A stretch of 64,000 nucleotides of DNA from Aquarana catesbeiana (GCF_042186555.1 NC_133334.1:20913018-20977017), one strand, 5' to 3'. Positions 1 through 9,659 are shown, counted from the first letter of the stretch. Numbers and translations are program-made. The notes: a model not told the origin generated them from the sequence alone.

Positions 1-635
1 GTCTTCTCTGCTGGCTGTGCTCCTACTGGGGACATACACAAGAAGAATTGCTTTATTATTTTTATTTATGTTACTTGAAATTGAGGTGATCATTTTTACA
101 GACAGAACTGCAAAAACAAAAAACAATAACTTGGTAATGAAACTGATTTATTGGTCTGATATATCTCTGCCTGGAGTAGATCTTACATATGAGCCGGGCA
201 AGAGCAGAGTCATCTCATTTCATGGGCAGACGTGGAGCAGGGAAAACGACAAATCTGTCACCCGCTATTCTGTTTCCTTCAGCTGTTGTAAAAAAAAAAA
301 ATGTTGATTTTCTTCCAGTTGCTTACGGAAGCCAAACAGGCAGAAATCCTGGAAATACTTTGTAGCTTTGTAGAAAAATAGGAAACATCAGATATTTATC
401 AGACATCAAGCAGGGGATTAATGGAGACGGGAAGGGGAAATATTTTCTGGTAGATGAATTTAGCAGGAGCTCTGGGTATAAGAAGGCTAGCCATTGATGG
501 ACAGATGTATCCGAAAGAACAACTGGCAGTGAGATGTTGTGGAATGCATCACCAGTAGCCATGACCTGCTATAATCTTTTCTATGACTCGATGTTTGAAT
601 GATTAACACATATTGATGTCCTTTTTTTTCTGTTT
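1..635. other. Single-copy-looking sequence, no gene
   Basis: I see no splice-flanked open frame, tandem repeat or terminal inverted repeat here. Short open frames exist but have no recognisable domain. A poly-A run near 290 and a poly-T run near 621 are the only simple repeats. It may be intronic or intergenic. Confidence 0.5.
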
Positions 636-643
636 CTCCATAG

Positions 644-1428
644 CAGTGGTCTCCAAACTCTGACCTGTGGGCCAGATTTCAACCATTTTCTTGCCTTTAT
701 CTGGCCCTTGGAGCACTATTCCTCCCACTGACACTGATAGGGCATTCCTTCCATTGACACTCTCGATGGGGCACTCTTTCTGCCACTGATACGAACAATT
801 GGGCACTATTCCTCCCACTGACACCAACGATGAGGCACTATTCCTCCCACTGATACCAATAATGAGGCATTATTCCTCCCACTGATATGAACAATTGGGC
901 ACTATTCCTCCCAATGACACCAACGATGGGGCACTATTCCTCCCACTGACACCAATGATGGGGCACTTTCCTCCCACTGATACCAACGATGGGGCACTAT
1001 TCCTCCCACTGATACAAACAATTGGGCACTATTCCTGGCACTGACACTAACGATGAGGCACTATTCATCCCACTGATACCAATAATGAGGCACTATTCCT
1101 CCCACTGATATGAACAATTGGGCACTATTCCTCCCACTGACACCAACGATGAGGCACTATTCCTCCCACTGACACCAACGATGAGGCACTATTCCTCCCA
1201 CTGACACCAACGATGAGGCACTATTCCTCCCACTGATACCAATAATGAGGCGTTATTCCTCCCACTGATACGAACAACTGGACACTATTCCTGCCACTAA
1301 AACCAATGAGGGGCATTTTCTACTATCAGTGGCCACAGTCTGCCCCGCCCCCCCCCCCCCCCCCCCCCAAAGCCTGAAGGACAATAAATTGGCCCTTTTT
1401 TTTTTTTTACAAAGTCTGGAGACTACGG
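644..1428. mobile_element. Non-autonomous hAT-like MITE with internal minisatellite
   Basis: The left end reads cagtggtctccaaact and the right end agtctggagactacgg, which are inverted repeats matching at 13 of 16 positions. The flanks are 8-bp near-duplicates, ctccatag (636-643) and ctctatag (1429-1436), matching 7 of 8. An 8-bp target duplication and a 'cagtgg-tctc-aa' terminus are typical of the hAT superfamily. There is no transposase frame. Most of the interior is a 32-bp minisatellite (705-1310), followed by a C run of about 24 bases and a T run. Superfamily is inferred; the insertion boundaries are read directly. Confidence 0.75.
705..1310. repeat. 32-bp minisatellite (about 19 copies)
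   Basis: The unit is about 32 bp, built around 'gcactattcctcccactga' plus a variable half (accaacgatgag or tatgaacaattgg). The array lies wholly inside the hAT-like element at 644-1428. The two variants of the second half alternate irregularly. Confidence 0.85.
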
Positions 1429-1816
1429 CTCTATAGGAAAGAGTATAATCGGTACCTGCTTGAATAGAGATTCTCTGGAAATTCTCTGTAGGAGCTTCTG
1501 ATGAGGAACGTGCTCAGCAACATAGCCCTGTCAAACCCCTACACAGCCAATCTTTTTAAGGAATCCTCAACTCAGCTGCAACATTTGAAAACGCTGAAGG
1601 GCCATGCATGAGCACGCGAAAAAACTAAACTCAAGGCAGATATAAAGACACCACTTCATTCAGATTTGTGCATCATCTTTAAATACAAGCATTGCAAGTA
1701 CCAGAATTTGACTTGGTATCAGCTTCTTGCAATTCTCTCTACAGCAAAACTCATACTAGGTAGAGGTGGGGAGCAGCACAAGGAGTCAATCAGTTGTGAT
1801 AGAGACAGGTATTGCA

Positions 1817-1934
1817 AGTTGTTCAATCGCAAGGTCCCCCGATATCGGGCCAATCACATCCTCCAGCACCCACAGGAGTGTGCCAGTCACCAAATGCAGC
1901 TGGGAACAGTTGGATTGTCCCACTGCCATTTGAA
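1817..1934. repeat. Left arm of imperfect palindrome split by the L1
   Basis: Its reverse complement matches 8892-8990 at roughly 75-80% by eye; both arms contain versions of 'gaggatgtga..ggcc' and 'ccaact.ttcc.a.ctgca'. The apex lies at about 1919-1933, where agttggattgt (1914-1924) pairs with acaatccaact. The L1 entered the right arm next to this apex. Sequence further left (about 1690-1815) resembles 25080-25200, so the host palindrome belongs to an interspersed repeat. Confidence 0.7.
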
Positions 1935-1950
1935 CAATCCAACTATTTCC
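1935..1950. repeat. L1 target-site duplication, left copy
   Basis: The 16-mer caatccaactatttcc is repeated without mismatch at 8892-8907 on the far side of the L1. Length and perfection fit target-primed reverse transcription and a fairly recent insertion. Confidence 0.92.
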
Positions 1951-1962
1951 TTGTCAAAAGAT

Positions 1963-1968
1963 TTTATT
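1963..1968 (-). promoter_or_regulatory. L1 polyadenylation hexamer
   Basis: TTTATT on the plus strand is AATAAA on the element's sense strand, 12-17 nt before the 3' junction at 1951. The sense strand ends in tcttttgacaa with no A tail. Confidence 0.6.
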
Positions 1969-2364
1969 AAGTATATGAATAAGTAGATAACGAATACATG
2001 AGTAAACATATTGTGGTACAGATAAGATGCTAAAATTATCCGTTAATAATATATTATTACATAACATATAAATTGGGGTAATTGGGTATAACCTGGATAA
2101 GGTGTAGAATACCTAAGTAGAAGCTATTAAAGAGTAAGTAGATTCTCAAATGGTACTTGTGCTCACAACTTGAGCTATGTCAGAAATGTCTGAAGGAGAC
2201 TACAATCTACTAGGAAAAGAGCTTTAGGATCGGAAAGTGGATAGGGAAAAAGAGAAAGGAGAGAAAGAGTAGAACATAGAAAGGAGAGGGTCCACAGGGT
2301 TGAATTGGGATCCGTCATGAAGTCTGTACATTTTTATATATCAGCTTAAATCATTGCAACTCAG

Positions 2365-5300
2365 CTACCATGGCAGTAGAACATTCTCATCAAAGTTAGA
2401 TGGTAAATGATGTGTTATCCATGGGTGCCACTGTTTTTCAAATTTGGGAAGTAGAGCGTTGTCAATGGCTACCATTTTGGCATGAATCATGGCGTTAGTC
2501 ATCCTATTCTTCGTCTCAGCCACTACCAATGTCGGGGACCGCCATGCCTTTGCCAAAGTTTGCTTAGCTACTGTTAGAAGTTGTACAAATAGTTTAAATT
2601 GAATCAAATTTAGCGATCCTGGTTTCAGATTAAGTAATGCGGTAGCAGGATCAGGCTGTAGTTGCAAACCAAACATTTTGGAGGCCATTTTAAAGATCTC
2701 TTTCCAAAAGGCTTGTGCTATTGGGCATGTCCACCAGATGTGTAGTTGTGTACCTGGCTCTGAACAACCACGATAACATTGCGCGGAATAGGTTGGTGCA
2801 TATTTTGCAACCCTAGTTGGTACAAGGTACCATCTCGTCAATACTTTATAATTAGCCTCTACCTCAATAATATTTGGGGAGGCTGATTTGGTAGATAACC
2901 AGATTTGGTCCCATTCTGTAGTGTCGAGTGTTCGACCCAGGTCCTCCTCCCATTTCCGGACATAAGAGGGTTTATCCAGTTCTGGTTGAACTATTAAATG
3001 TGAATAAAGTAAGGAAATCAAGCCTTTTGTGTGGGGATCTTTCCTGCAGATAGATTCAAACGCAGTGAAGTGTGTGAGAGGAGTGTCAGAGCTTATAAAA
3101 GGAGTGAAAAAGTTTTTAATTTGCAGGTATCGGAATAGTTCTGATTGAGGTATGCCGTAGTTTTCGCAAAGGGTTGGAAAAGGGATGAAAGATGTGTCAG
3201 TGACAAATTTATGTATGTTCAAGATTTCCCTTGATGACCATTCTCGAAAGGATTTGGGAGCAGTCCAAGCAGGATAAAAAGCGGGATTTTTTAAGAATGA
3301 GAGAAGGGGTTTATGTGTAGATTGTAAGTTGTGTTTGGATTGAAGACTGTCCCATAGAGAAATGAAATGTTTGGTGATGGGGTTTCGTAAACCTTTACGA
3401 TCTTTAGGATGCAGCCAAAGCAGGTTCGAGATCGATAAAGGATCACATTCAGTAGCTTCAATTGAAACCCATAATGGGATTTCCTGTCTTGCATGATATT
3501 TAGTTAGGCTAGCAATATGAGCTGCCTTGTAATATGTTGCAAAGTTTGGTACGCCTAAGCCTCCATTTACTTTGGGAAGATAAAGTGTGTGCAAAGGTAT
3601 GCGTGGTTTGGATGCCCCCCATATGTATGAAATTGCTTTTTTCTGTATTAGTCGTAGATAATAAGCGGGAATTGAAATTGGTAAAACCCTAAATAGATAT
3701 AGTAACTTAGGTAGGATTGTCATCTTTATTGCATTAATTCTACCAAACCATGATAATGGAAGTAGAGACCAAGATTTCAGCAGGTTTGTTACATTTTTGA
3801 GAATCGGTGGATAATTTGCTGAGAAAAGATCTGATAAAGAAGCCGTAAGATGAATCCCTAGATATGGTATTGATTTTTCCGCCCAGGTAAACGGAAGTCC
3901 TACCTTTGCTGAATTTAATTCCAGGTTAGATAGGGAAATATTTAATGCTAAGCATTTTTTAGGGTTAATTGATAAACCTGAGAAAGCAGCAAACCTATTG
4001 AGGATGGGGAGGAGATTAGGTCCTGAGACTTGTGGGGATGATAGAAATAGGAGGATATCGTCTGCAAACAGACAAAGTTTATGTTGATATCCTCCTAGTT
4101 CTATTCCGGTTATTTTGGGATCTGATCGAATCGAAAGGGCAAGCGGTTCTATTAAGAGGGCAAATAAAAGGGGGGAGAGTGGACATCCTTGCCTTGTGCC
4201 TTTTTCTATATTAAATGGGTCAGATTTGTAACCTGCATACTTAATGTATGCTTTTGGTTTATTATACAATGCAGTGATCCAAGTTATAAAGTTAGGGCCA
4301 AAACCCCATTTCTGAAGTGAGTAATGTAAGTAGGGCCAGGAGATGGAATCAAAGGCTTTTTTAAGATCCAGAGATATAAAGCATGAAGGAATGCGGCGTG
4401 TTTTAGCAATGTGTGCCAAAAGAACCGCTCTACGTACATTATCGCCTGCTTGGCGTGTAGGCATGAAGCCTACTTGATCACAATGTATAAGATTACCAAT
4501 AATTCCATTGAGGCGGGCCGCTAAAATTTTTGCTAATAGTTTGATATCCAAATTTAATAAGGAGATGGGACGGTAGTTATTACAGGATGTGTCGTCAGAA
4601 TGAGGCTTAGGGATCATACAAATAGTTGCGGTCAATGATTCCTGTCTGAAGGATTTACCTTCTAGTAAGAAATTAAAAGCATCGGCCAAAATAGGGGAGA
4701 GGATGTCTGAAAAAGTATGATAGTATAATGCAGAATAGCCATCAGGACCAGGTCTTTTGTTTAGTTTTAATTCTTTGATTGCTTTGGTTACATCATTCAC
4801 AGTGATGGGTGCTTCGAGTATAGTCTTTTGGGTGTTAGACATCTTGGGTATGGAGATATCTGAGAAGAAGGCATCGGCTTCAATGGTATTAAATTTATTT
4901 GTTTCTGAGTATAAGGAGGTTAGGTGGGAGCGAAATTTGTGAACAATTTTAGTGGGATTACTAGTGTATGTATCGTTAAACAATTTAAGTCTAATTGGCT
5001 TAAAAGATTTGTTTAATGACTTAAGTGCGCGTGCCATAAAAGTACCAAACTTATTGGATTTCATGTAGAAGGCATGTCGAGAGCGTTTTAGATATTTATC
5101 CGCGGATTCTGTGAGGAACAAGTCATATTCCAGACGTGCTTTTTCTAAACGACTTTTGGTAAGCGGCGTTGGATTATCTTGGAATGCTATAAAGGAAGAG
5201 TTAAATTCAGTTTCTAATTTTCTTGCAAGATTCCTGCGTTCCCGTTTGAATAATGTGAATTGCCTTTGTAAGGTGCCACGCAGCACAGGTTTATGTGCTT

Positions 5301-6156
5301 CCCATAATGTTATTGGGGAAATGTCAGGACTTTTGTTGTGTGTTAAATATTCTTTTAGTGCTTGTTCAATTATTAAACTATGCGACGAGTGTTTGAGTAA
5401 TATATCTGGGAAGTACCAAGTAGGGTCATGATTTTTAGGTATAGTGGAAGTGATGGTAGTAAGGACTGCGTTATGATCAGACCATGGAATGGGGATTATA
5501 TGTGATGTGAGTAACTCTGGGATCATACCTATTGTTAGAAATATATGGTCAATGCGAGTGAATGTTTGATGTGGGTATGAATAATAAGTGTATTTCCTTT
5601 TAGTCGGATTACATTCTCTCCAGGAATCTACCAATTTATGTTTAGAAAGAAGTTGGGAGAGAGATATCTTAGTTGGATTTCGAGGAGGAGTGTATGGTGA
5701 TTTGTCCAGAAACGGGAGGAGGACCTGATTAGAATCTCCGCATACGACAAGTGTTCCCATCTTGTGTGTAGATACTACTTGTAAAAGATGGGTGAGAAAA
5801 GGTATAGGTTGTTTATTGGGTGCGTAATATGACACAACAGTTATTTCTGTATCCATTATATGTCCTAAAAGAATTAAATATCTCCCTTCAGGGTCTTTTA
5901 TTTCAGAATGGAGTGTAAATGGAGTGGTGCGGTGGAAGGCTATGAGTGTTCCACGTTGTTTAGTAGTGGCTGAAGCTGAGAATACTTGCGGATAAAAGGA
6001 GCTTACAAATTTAGGTGTAGAAGTTGTCGTAAAGTGTGTTTCTTGTAGGCACACTATGTGTGCTTTGTTTGCATGAAACGAACGGAAAGCTTTCGTTCTT
6101 TTCTGCGGTATATTGAGACCCTGAACATTCAGGGTTAATATGTTTAAAGGTGCCAT
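2365..6156 (-). CDS. L1 ORF2 protein: endonuclease / reverse transcriptase
   Basis: The 1263-residue frame is uninterrupted. Residues 1-235 form an exonuclease-endonuclease-phosphatase type endonuclease: N10 in LNVQG, E39 in QETHF, D141 and N143 in CGDSN, D203 in RIDHIF and D227-H228 in SDHNAV. The usual GDFN box reads GDSN, a Phe-to-Ser change that spares both catalytic residues. The reverse transcriptase spans about 465-760, with NYRPISLL (527-534), LDLKKAFD (596-603), GTRQGCPLSP (653-662) and the catalytic FADD (697-700). Near the C terminus is a CCHC cluster (C1127, C1131, H1139, C1144), as in L1 ORF2p. In the L1 family this enzyme nicks target DNA and copies its own mRNA at the nick. The ATG at 6156 starts MAPLNILTLNVQG, which fits the usual L1 ORF2 N terminus. 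Length matches L1 ORF2p (about 1250-1275). Confidence 0.95.
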   Translation of the reverse strand: MAPLNILTLNVQGLNIPQKRTKAFRSFHANKAHIVCLQETHFTTTSTPKFVSSFYPQVFSASATTKQRGTLIAFHRTTPFTLHSEIKDPEGRYLILLGHIMDTEITVVSYYAPNKQPIPFLTHLLQVVSTHKMGTLVVCGDSNQVLLPFLDKSPYTPPRNPTKISLSQLLSKHKLVDSWRECNPTKRKYTYYSYPHQTFTRIDHIFLTIGMIPELLTSHIIPIPWSDHNAVLTTITSTIPKNHDPTWYFPDILLKHSSHSLIIEQALKEYLTHNKSPDISPITLWEAHKPVLRGTLQRQFTLFKRERRNLARKLETEFNSSFIAFQDNPTPLTKSRLEKARLEYDLFLTESADKYLKRSRHAFYMKSNKFGTFMARALKSLNKSFKPIRLKLFNDTYTSNPTKIVHKFRSHLTSLYSETNKFNTIEADAFFSDISIPKMSNTQKTILEAPITVNDVTKAIKELKLNKRPGPDGYSALYYHTFSDILSPILADAFNFLLEGKSFRQESLTATICMIPKPHSDDTSCNNYRPISLLNLDIKLLAKILAARLNGIIGNLIHCDQVGFMPTRQAGDNVRRAVLLAHIAKTRRIPSCFISLDLKKAFDSISWPYLHYSLQKWGFGPNFITWITALYNKPKAYIKYAGYKSDPFNIEKGTRQGCPLSPLLFALLIEPLALSIRSDPKITGIELGGYQHKLCLFADDILLFLSSPQVSGPNLLPILNRFAAFSGLSINPKKCLALNISLSNLELNSAKVGLPFTWAEKSIPYLGIHLTASLSDLFSANYPPILKNVTNLLKSWSLLPLSWFGRINAIKMTILPKLLYLFRVLPISIPAYYLRLIQKKAISYIWGASKPRIPLHTLYLPKVNGGLGVPNFATYYKAAHIASLTKYHARQEIPLWVSIEATECDPLSISNLLWLHPKDRKGLRNPITKHFISLWDSLQSKHNLQSTHKPLLSFLKNPAFYPAWTAPKSFREWSSREILNIHKFVTDTSFIPFPTLCENYGIPQSELFRYLQIKNFFTPFISSDTPLTHFTAFESICRKDPHTKGLISLLYSHLIVQPELDKPSYVRKWEEDLGRTLDTTEWDQIWLSTKSASPNIIEVEANYKVLTRWYLVPTRVAKYAPTYSAQCYRGCSEPGTQLHIWWTCPIAQAFWKEIFKMASKMFGLQLQPDPATALLNLKPGSLNLIQFKLFVQLLTVAKQTLAKAWRSPTLVVAETKNRMTNAMIHAKMVAIDNALLPKFEKQWHPWITHHLPSNFDENVLLPW

Positions 6157-6835
6157 GGCAGTTGAGCTAGGAAGTGATACTCACAGACTCTTGATGTTCT
6201 TTGGCTGTATGGAATGACCTGTGTGGACCTGAAGGAAAGCAAGGAGAAAGGAAATCCAGGATAGACTAGAGTGAAAGAAAAGTAAGAACCGTAAGAAATA
6301 ATACAATATATTTTTAAAAACTGATTGTAAATAGCGTCAAAAATTACCCGTGATTGGGGATACAACTCCCCATCAGGGGATAGAGGGCCTACGTCGACCA
6401 CCCACATAATAAGAGCGGGGAGTCGAGGGAGGTAAGGTGGAGCACACGGAACATCCGCGTGTGGGAGAACCGCCTAAAAAAAAAAACATCATGAAGATGT
6501 ATAATTATAACCTGCCGGGTATAATAAAATAACTTCAAATGTCTTATATTTTCCTAAACCAAAGGGGGAGTATAGTACATATAGTACGTACTAATGGAAA
6601 GTCTAATCTAACAATTATATAAGCGTGAATGAGCCACGAGAGGGGTTAAGGTATAAACCAGGAAGACTGGAAGCTAGGAAGGGGCATGTGAGCAATTGGG
6701 ACTAAAACAAACCCAGTTCTGTATTAGTCAAACTAACTATTATAAATCAATTGAGAAAACATATAGTATGTAATTAGGGATATTACATCGATTAGCTGGG
6801 TTTTAGTGCCTAAATATGATGAATTCAACATAAAA

Positions 6836-7215
6836 ATAAATAAATAAATGAATAAATAAAATAAATAAATATATATATATATATATATATATCTACACAT
6901 ACGCAATAGCATACGTACATATATAAATACATACGCACATCTACATACACATATACATATATATATATATATACACATACATATACATATATATACATAC
7001 ATGTACACACATACAAATATACATACACATACACATACATACACATATACATACATACACACATACATACATACGCCTACATATACATACATACACACAT
7101 ACATATACATACACATACATACACACAGATATATACATATACAAACATCTATACACACATACATACATGTGCATACACATAGTACACATATATAATATAC
7201 ACAAACATATATATA
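6836..7215. repeat. TACA/TATA-type microsatellite block
   Basis: The block opens with AAATAAAT and TA dinucleotide runs, followed by about 300 bp of interrupted (TACA)n and (ACAT)n repeats. It lies in the inter-ORF spacer of the L1. Confidence 0.9.
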
Positions 7216-7389
7216 TCTGAAATCTGGGTCCAGGTATTTAACCTGATCCCAAACTCCAAACCCGCAAATGAGAGCTTATATATTATAACAAATTAAACCA
7301 GATATAATAAAGTGAAATAAACTATGTTTCTATGCATATGTGATAGAAAACAGTCCAATAAATTGGTGTTCAGTTATGAAAAATAATAT

Positions 7390-7616
7390 GGTAGTATAAA
7401 TTGTTTATATAAAATAAATAAATAATTAATTAATTAATTAAAATAAATACATAAATAAATAAATAAATAAATAAAAATAAATAAATAAAAATAAATAAAA
7501 ATAAATAAAAATAAATAAATTAATTAATTAATAAAAATAATTAAAAAAAAAAAAAAAAAAAAAAAAAAGGAGAAAAAGTCAAACACAGCAGAGATCTCTT
7601 TTTTTTTTTTTTTTTT
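7390..7616. repeat. AAAT/AATT simple repeats with poly-A and poly-T runs
   Basis: (AAAT)n and (TAAT)n tracts run to about 7540, then a run of about 27 A (7541-7567), and a T run at 7598-7616. They form the ORF1-proximal part of the inter-ORF spacer of the L1. Confidence 0.9.
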
Positions 7617-7667
7617 AAATCGCTGCTAAATTGTGATTATGAAGAGGAGGATTATAGGATTAACTAA

Positions 7668-8660
7668 TCAGTCCATGGAATCTTCTTGTTCTTGAGGTGG
7701 AGAAGCGAAGCGCCCTCTCTTGTGGGATTGCTGTATTCCAGTTGTTTCTTGGGACTGAGATGAATTGCGTGTAGAGGAGGATGAAGTCGTTTTTCTACGT
7801 GAGGCAGAAGTGGAGGGGAGGTCATCAATCAGGTGTAGGTCTTGAAGTGTCTTTTGAAGTTCTTTTGGTGAACTGCAGGTATGTCTTGAACCCTGGTAAC
7901 TAAAGCGAATAGAGAATGGGAAGCCCCATTGGTAGGTGATTTTGTGTCGCTGCAATTCCATAAGCAGTGGTTTCATTGCACGTCTTTTTGATATGGTTAA
8001 TTGGGAGAGGTCCGAAAAAAGCTGATAATTATGACCTTGAAATGTTAAGGCTTCTTTCTCTCTGGCTGCCGTCAGAAGCTGCTCTTTCGTTCGATAATAA
8101 TGAAATTTAGCGATAATATCGCGTGGGGGGCCATCTGTTTTTTTTGGCATAAGGGCTCTGTGGACTCTGTCCATTTCCAAGCGTTCAAGGGGTATACCTG
8201 GTATTAGCTCTTGAAATAGTGCTGTTATTGTAGAATTCAGGTCAGTAATTGTTTCGGGTATGCCCCTGATGCGTAAATTAGATCTTCTGGCGCGATTCTC
8301 ATAATCTTCTAATTTATTTTGTAGTGTTAGGTTTTCTTCCTTGAGGCATTTTATTTCTGACATAAATTCCTGGGCAGAGTTTTCAAATTCATCTGCTCTG
8401 TGTTCCAATTCCTCAGTGCGCTTCCCCAGTTCTCTTATCTCTCTAGTTAAGCTGTTTGTTATGTGTTCAGATGTTTGTTTTAATGCTTTCTGCAACATTT
8501 TCTCAAATTGTTTTATGAGACCTGGAGAGGCAGAGGATTCCTGTGGAGATTTCTGTGACTGAAAAGTCTCAGTATCAGATTCCTCTGTGAACACAGGCTG
8601 TGAATGTGTCAGCTTGTGAGAGCGCTCTGAGGTACCGCTGTCTGAGGAGACTGGCTTCAT
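7668..8660 (-). CDS. L1 ORF1 protein: RNA-binding coiled-coil chaperone
   Basis: From the ATG at 8660 this encodes 330 residues, close to the usual L1 ORF1p length. The frame stays open upstream to an ATG at 8837, which would add 59 residues; I prefer 8660 because it begins MKPVSSDSGTSE, gives the family length and has A at -3. Residues about 49-126 form a heptad-rich coiled coil (IRELGKRTEELEHRADEF region). This leads into ENRARRSNLRIRGIPE, the hallmark junction of the ORF1p RRM domain. A basic C-terminal domain follows, then a Ser/Thr-rich tail. L1 ORF1p trimerises, coats the L1 RNA and acts as a nucleic-acid chaperone. ORF2 lies 1.5 kb downstream on the same strand. Confidence 0.92.
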   Translation of the reverse strand: MKPVSSDSGTSERSHKLTHSQPVFTEESDTETFQSQKSPQESSASPGLIKQFEKMLQKALKQTSEHITNSLTREIRELGKRTEELEHRADEFENSAQEFMSEIKCLKEENLTLQNKLEDYENRARRSNLRIRGIPETITDLNSTITALFQELIPGIPLERLEMDRVHRALMPKKTDGPPRDIIAKFHYYRTKEQLLTAAREKEALTFQGHNYQLFSDLSQLTISKRRAMKPLLMELQRHKITYQWGFPFSIRFSYQGSRHTCSSPKELQKTLQDLHLIDDLPSTSASRRKTTSSSSTRNSSQSQETTGIQQSHKRGRFASPPQEQEDSMD

Positions 8661-8891
8661 TTTACCCGCTGCTCGGGACCGTGTGCCACCGTTAGGGAAG
8701 GTTTTTACCTTTGTGCGGGTCACTCCTAATACCATTACCAATACAAAACTTCCTCCAGGTATTCCGGAGCTTGTGTGAAAAGCCGTGTGTCTTAAATGCC
8801 GGCTGGCTGACAGATAACGGCGGCTTTCTCCCCTCACGGAGCGGAGCTCTAACAGGGCATTACTTTCCTGTCAGACTCCGCGCATGCGCTC
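8661..8891 (-). promoter_or_regulatory. L1 5' leader / putative internal promoter
   Basis: The 231-bp leader is GC-rich relative to its surroundings. Its first dozen bases contain the palindrome GCGCATGCGC (8880-8889), which matches the core of the NRF-1 binding consensus. A factor site at the extreme 5' end would parallel the promoter-proximal sites of other L1 families. The role is inferred. Confidence 0.5.
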
Positions 8892-8907
8892 CAATCCAAC
8901 TATTTCC
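8892..8907. repeat. L1 target-site duplication, right copy
   Basis: Identical 16-mer to 1935-1950, adjoining the 5' end of the L1. Confidence 0.92.
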
Positions 8908-9130
8908 AACTGCATTGAGTGACTAGCACACACCTCTGGGTGCCAGAGGATGTGACCGGCCAATGTTAGGGGGGTCTACTGACTGAACAAGTTAAAAAAA
9001 CAAGTTACCCCAAAGAAGCAGCTGCTTCTCAGGAAATGAGTATCGCCTTTATCTCTCCATATCTGCTCCACTGAGTCAGTTCTTGCTGCATTCCCCCAGC
9101 AGATATTCATCGCTCTCATTCTCTATCTGC
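8908..9130. repeat. Right arm and flank of the palindrome hosting the L1
   Basis: The first 80 bases continue the inverted complement of 1817-1912 (aactgca..gtgact.gcacac.cct.tgggtg). Homology fades by about 8990; the rest is flanking repeat-like sequence. Confidence 0.6.
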
Positions 9131-9480
9131 ATCTCCCACTGCCCTGTTCTGCCTCTATGAATTCATCACACAAAGACACACGGCTGATTTCACCAGTAAT
9201 CATTCCATGCTCAGCACCTGCTCAGGCACAGCGCGGACTCCTGCAGTTCCCTCCAGTGCCAGGAAACCACTTGCTGGAGGAAATAACTGTGATAAGGCGA
9301 TAAAAATAGCCAGGAATGATGGAAGGCGTGCGAGTGACAGATAGGCCGAGGGCACAGGAAATGAACTTATGAAAAAGATGTGCAAGGTGGGACGAAAAAA
9401 CGTATGCCAGGGACAAAGAGTTTCCACCCCAGATTTGGAAAACATGAAGCGTCTATATCAGTCCAGCTCCAGCACACTTG
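9131..9480. other. Single-copy-looking island
   Basis: No terminal inverted repeats, tandem units or matches to other parts of the window were seen. No open frame has recognisable content. Confidence 0.4.
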
Positions 9481-9659
9481 TACTTTAATGACATTTACTT
9501 TGCTAAAGCACAATGTCTCATAAACAATTGTCAATTTTAAATGAACATCTTTTGTTTTTCAGTTTTTTTTTTTCATCCTTTAATTTGAAAACCCTGCAGC
9601 CTCTTTGCAGCCACTTCCTGTCTATATGCACTCCAGCAATGGCTGCATGGCATTTCTCA

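Larger units (their letters stand above)
6157..7667 (-). other. Unusually long L1 inter-ORF region
   Basis: About 1.5 kb separates ORF1 from ORF2, whereas L1 inter-ORF spacers are often tens to hundreds of bases. The region contains two blocks of ordinary sequence (6157-6835 and 7216-7390) and two simple-repeat blocks (6836-7215 and 7390-7570). Frames running through the simple repeats encode only Tyr/Val/Cys/Met-rich periodic peptides and are not credible genes. A nested insertion or expansion within the L1 lineage could explain the length. Confidence 0.7.
1951..8891 (-). mobile_element. Full-length-looking L1-type LINE retrotransposon
   Basis: This 6941-bp element is read on the minus strand. 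It has a GC-rich 5' leader (8661-8891), ORF1 (7668-8660), a long inter-ORF region (6157-7667), ORF2 (2365-6156) and a 414-bp 3' UTR ending at 1951. A perfect 16-bp target-site duplication flanks it. ORF1 carries the coiled coil and RNA-binding signature of L1 ORF1p. ORF2 carries an apurinic-type endonuclease, a reverse transcriptase with an intact FADD box and the C-terminal CCHC cluster. These features place it in the L1 group (L1/Tx1 side). The element ends without a poly-A tail; an AATAAA hexamer sits 12-17 nt inside the 3' end. Both frames are uninterrupted, so the copy may be young and possibly competent, though activity cannot be judged from sequence alone. Confidence 0.92.

Noticed and set aside
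6733..7204. Tyr/Val/Cys/Met-rich frames between the L1 ORFs
   Set aside because: Encoded by the TACA/TATA microsatellite; not a third L1 protein.
8661..8837. Upstream start adding 59 residues to L1 ORF1
   Set aside because: It lies in the GC-rich leader; the start at 8660 gives the family's usual length. Kept only as an alternative.
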